Shown here in pieces: positions 5,480-6,291 of a DNA stretch of 6,291 nucleotides. The DNA is from JASFQI01 sp050115555 (GTDB taxonomy: Bacteria; Desulfobacterota; DSM-4660; Desulfatiglandales; HGW-15). Below the pieces are notes generated by a model. That model ran no database searches. It saw nothing but the letters and a program-made list of their open reading frames with translations, and was not told the origin of the DNA. The stretch is taken from contig JASFQI010000302.1 of NCBI GenBank assembly GCA_050115555.1, positions 1-6,291 of the forward strand. The letters run 5' to 3'. Position numbers and translations under genes: made by a program. Numbering within the stretch: the first letter of the stretch is position 1; each line of letters begins with the position of its first letter.

Positions 5480-6291
5480 TTGGGTCGAATTGTTCATCTT
5501 CTCCGTTCTCTTCTCGGAATTTCGTCGCGCCCCGAACCCGGTGACGCAGCCCAGCTGCGCACGGCCTTTCAGGACCGTTATCATCACTTCAAACTGCTGC
5601 TCAACGCCAACAACCGCGCCCTCGACGTGATGGCCGAGATGGAGGAGGCGTTGAAAGGAACGCACCCGTTCGGCATGGCCTTTATCTCCTCCCGGTGCAC
5701 CAGTGTTTCCACGAGTGTGTGGCAGATCATTCAGCACCTCAACCAGCTCGCCCCTGAACGCCCGAACTATGAAACCCTGCACGAACGATTCCGCGAGATT
5801 CAGAACCGGATCAACCCGTTTGTGGAACGAAAAGCCCTCACACGTGAAGGGCCGCTCGTCCTTCCCCTTTCCGAGGTGGACCGGGAATCGGCCGATCTCA
5901 CCGGAGGGAAGATGGCGAACCTCGCCGAGGTCATCAACCGCCTGGGAGTCAGCGGGCCGAGCGGCTTCGTGGTTACCGCCCGAGGGTACCAGCGTTTCAT
6001 GACCCACAGCGACCTCCAGACGGAGATCGACCGCCGTATCCAGGCCGCCAGTGTGGAGGACCGGGACGCCTTCCACTCCCTGAGCGCGGACATTCAGCAG
6101 TTGGTCATGCGATCTCCCTTGCCGGAGGACCTGGAAAAGGCCATCGAGGATGCGTATGCACGCATCGAGGAGCAGGAAGGCCCGGGGGTCACTGTGGCCA
6201 TGCGCAGCAGCGCGCTTGGCGAGGACTTCGCCGGGACCAGCTTTGCCGGCCAGTACCGCTCCGAGCTCAATGTGAGTCGGGAGAACCTCTT
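5480..6291 (+). CDS. PEP synthase/PPDK-like protein with N-terminal helical extension (3' end cut by window)
   Basis: From the TTG at 5480 the frame stays open to the window end, giving 270 residues. Residues about 126-270 match the start of the PEP/pyruvate-binding ATP-grasp domain of phosphoenolpyruvate synthase and pyruvate phosphate dikinase: LTGGKMANLAEV (140-151), GPSGFVVTARGY (159-170) and the nucleotide-binding TVAMRSSALGED (238-249) followed by GTSFAGQ (252-258). R242 is the expected ATP-contacting arginine. PEP synthase itself starts almost directly at the GGK motif, but here about 110-120 extra residues come first. They are mostly helical in look (YHHFKLLLNANNRALDVMAE at 34-53), with a conserved-looking FGMAFISSRC block (63-72). 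The phosphohistidine and PEP-binding domains would lie beyond the window, so it cannot be told whether this is a full synthase or a truncated ATP-grasp relative. It is a cytoplasmic protein. It follows a terminator and is probably a separate transcription unit. Confidence 0.85.
   Translation, partial: MGRIVHLLRSLLGISSRPEPGDAAQLRTAFQDRYHHFKLLLNANNRALDVMAEMEEALKGTHPFGMAFISSRCTSVSTSVWQIIQHLNQLAPERPNYETLHERFREIQNRINPFVERKALTREGPLVLPLSEVDRESADLTGGKMANLAEVINRLGVSGPSGFVVTARGYQRFMTHSDLQTEIDRRIQAASVEDRDAFHSLSADIQQLVMRSPLPEDLEKAIEDAYARIEEQEGPGVTVAMRSSALGEDFAGTSFAGQYRSELNVSRENL

Noticed and set aside
5339..6076. A 245-codon open frame on the - strand over the last gene
   Set aside because: The + strand frame from 5480 shows PEP/pyruvate-binding motifs and a good ribosome-binding site; the - strand frame runs through the terminator and shows no domain.
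1..6291. CRISPR array, tRNA/rRNA genes, insertion sequences or phage genes
   Set aside because: No regularly spaced repeats, no tRNA-like cloverleaf or rRNA sequence, no transposase or terminal inverted repeats were seen; the window looks like ordinary chromosomal operons.

Overview
The window is GC-rich, tightly packed and reads almost entirely on the + strand. Codon use, the strong GGAGG-type ribosome-binding sites and the protein families (a dCache histidine kinase, stand-alone receivers, a TauE/SafE permease with a long N-terminal preamble, a PEP-synthase-like protein) suggest a Desulfobacterota (former deltaproteobacterial) sulfate reducer or syntroph. This placement is inferred from family resemblance. 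No rRNA or other phylogenetic marker is present.

Layout from left to right: (1) the 3' part of an AcuA-like GNAT acetyltransferase (1-534); (2) a 96-nt gap holding an imperfect hairpin; (3) a signalling block made of a membrane histidine kinase with a periplasmic double-Cache-like sensor (631-2355) and two consecutive single-domain response regulators (2400-2783 and 2789-3226); (4) a 90-nt gap with a 10-bp palindrome and a 9-bp direct repeat; (5) a transport block made of a TauE/SafE-family permease (3317-4621) overlapping by 4 nt a 227-residue two-helix membrane protein (4618-5301); (6) a 178-nt gap with an imperfect hairpin followed by a strong intrinsic terminator (5389-5427); (7) the 5' part of a PEP synthase/PPDK-like gene (5480 to the window end), starting at TTG and carrying an unusual N-terminal helical region of about 110 residues before its ATP-grasp domain.

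Working model (inference): the kinase senses a small periplasmic ligand and phosphorylates one or both CheY-like receivers. Neither receiver has a DNA-binding or enzymatic output domain, so the response must pass by protein contact or phosphotransfer to something outside the pair. The adjacent permease and its coupled membrane partner probably export or import a small anion, with sulfite, sulfonate or another organosulfur/carboxylate as family-level possibilities. The flanking AcuA-like acetyltransferase and PEP-synthase-like protein touch acetyl-CoA and pyruvate/PEP metabolism, so the neighbourhood may link an anion signal to central carbon flux. The least explained parts are the permease partner protein, the output of the two bare receivers, and the N-terminal region of the PEP-synthase-like protein.
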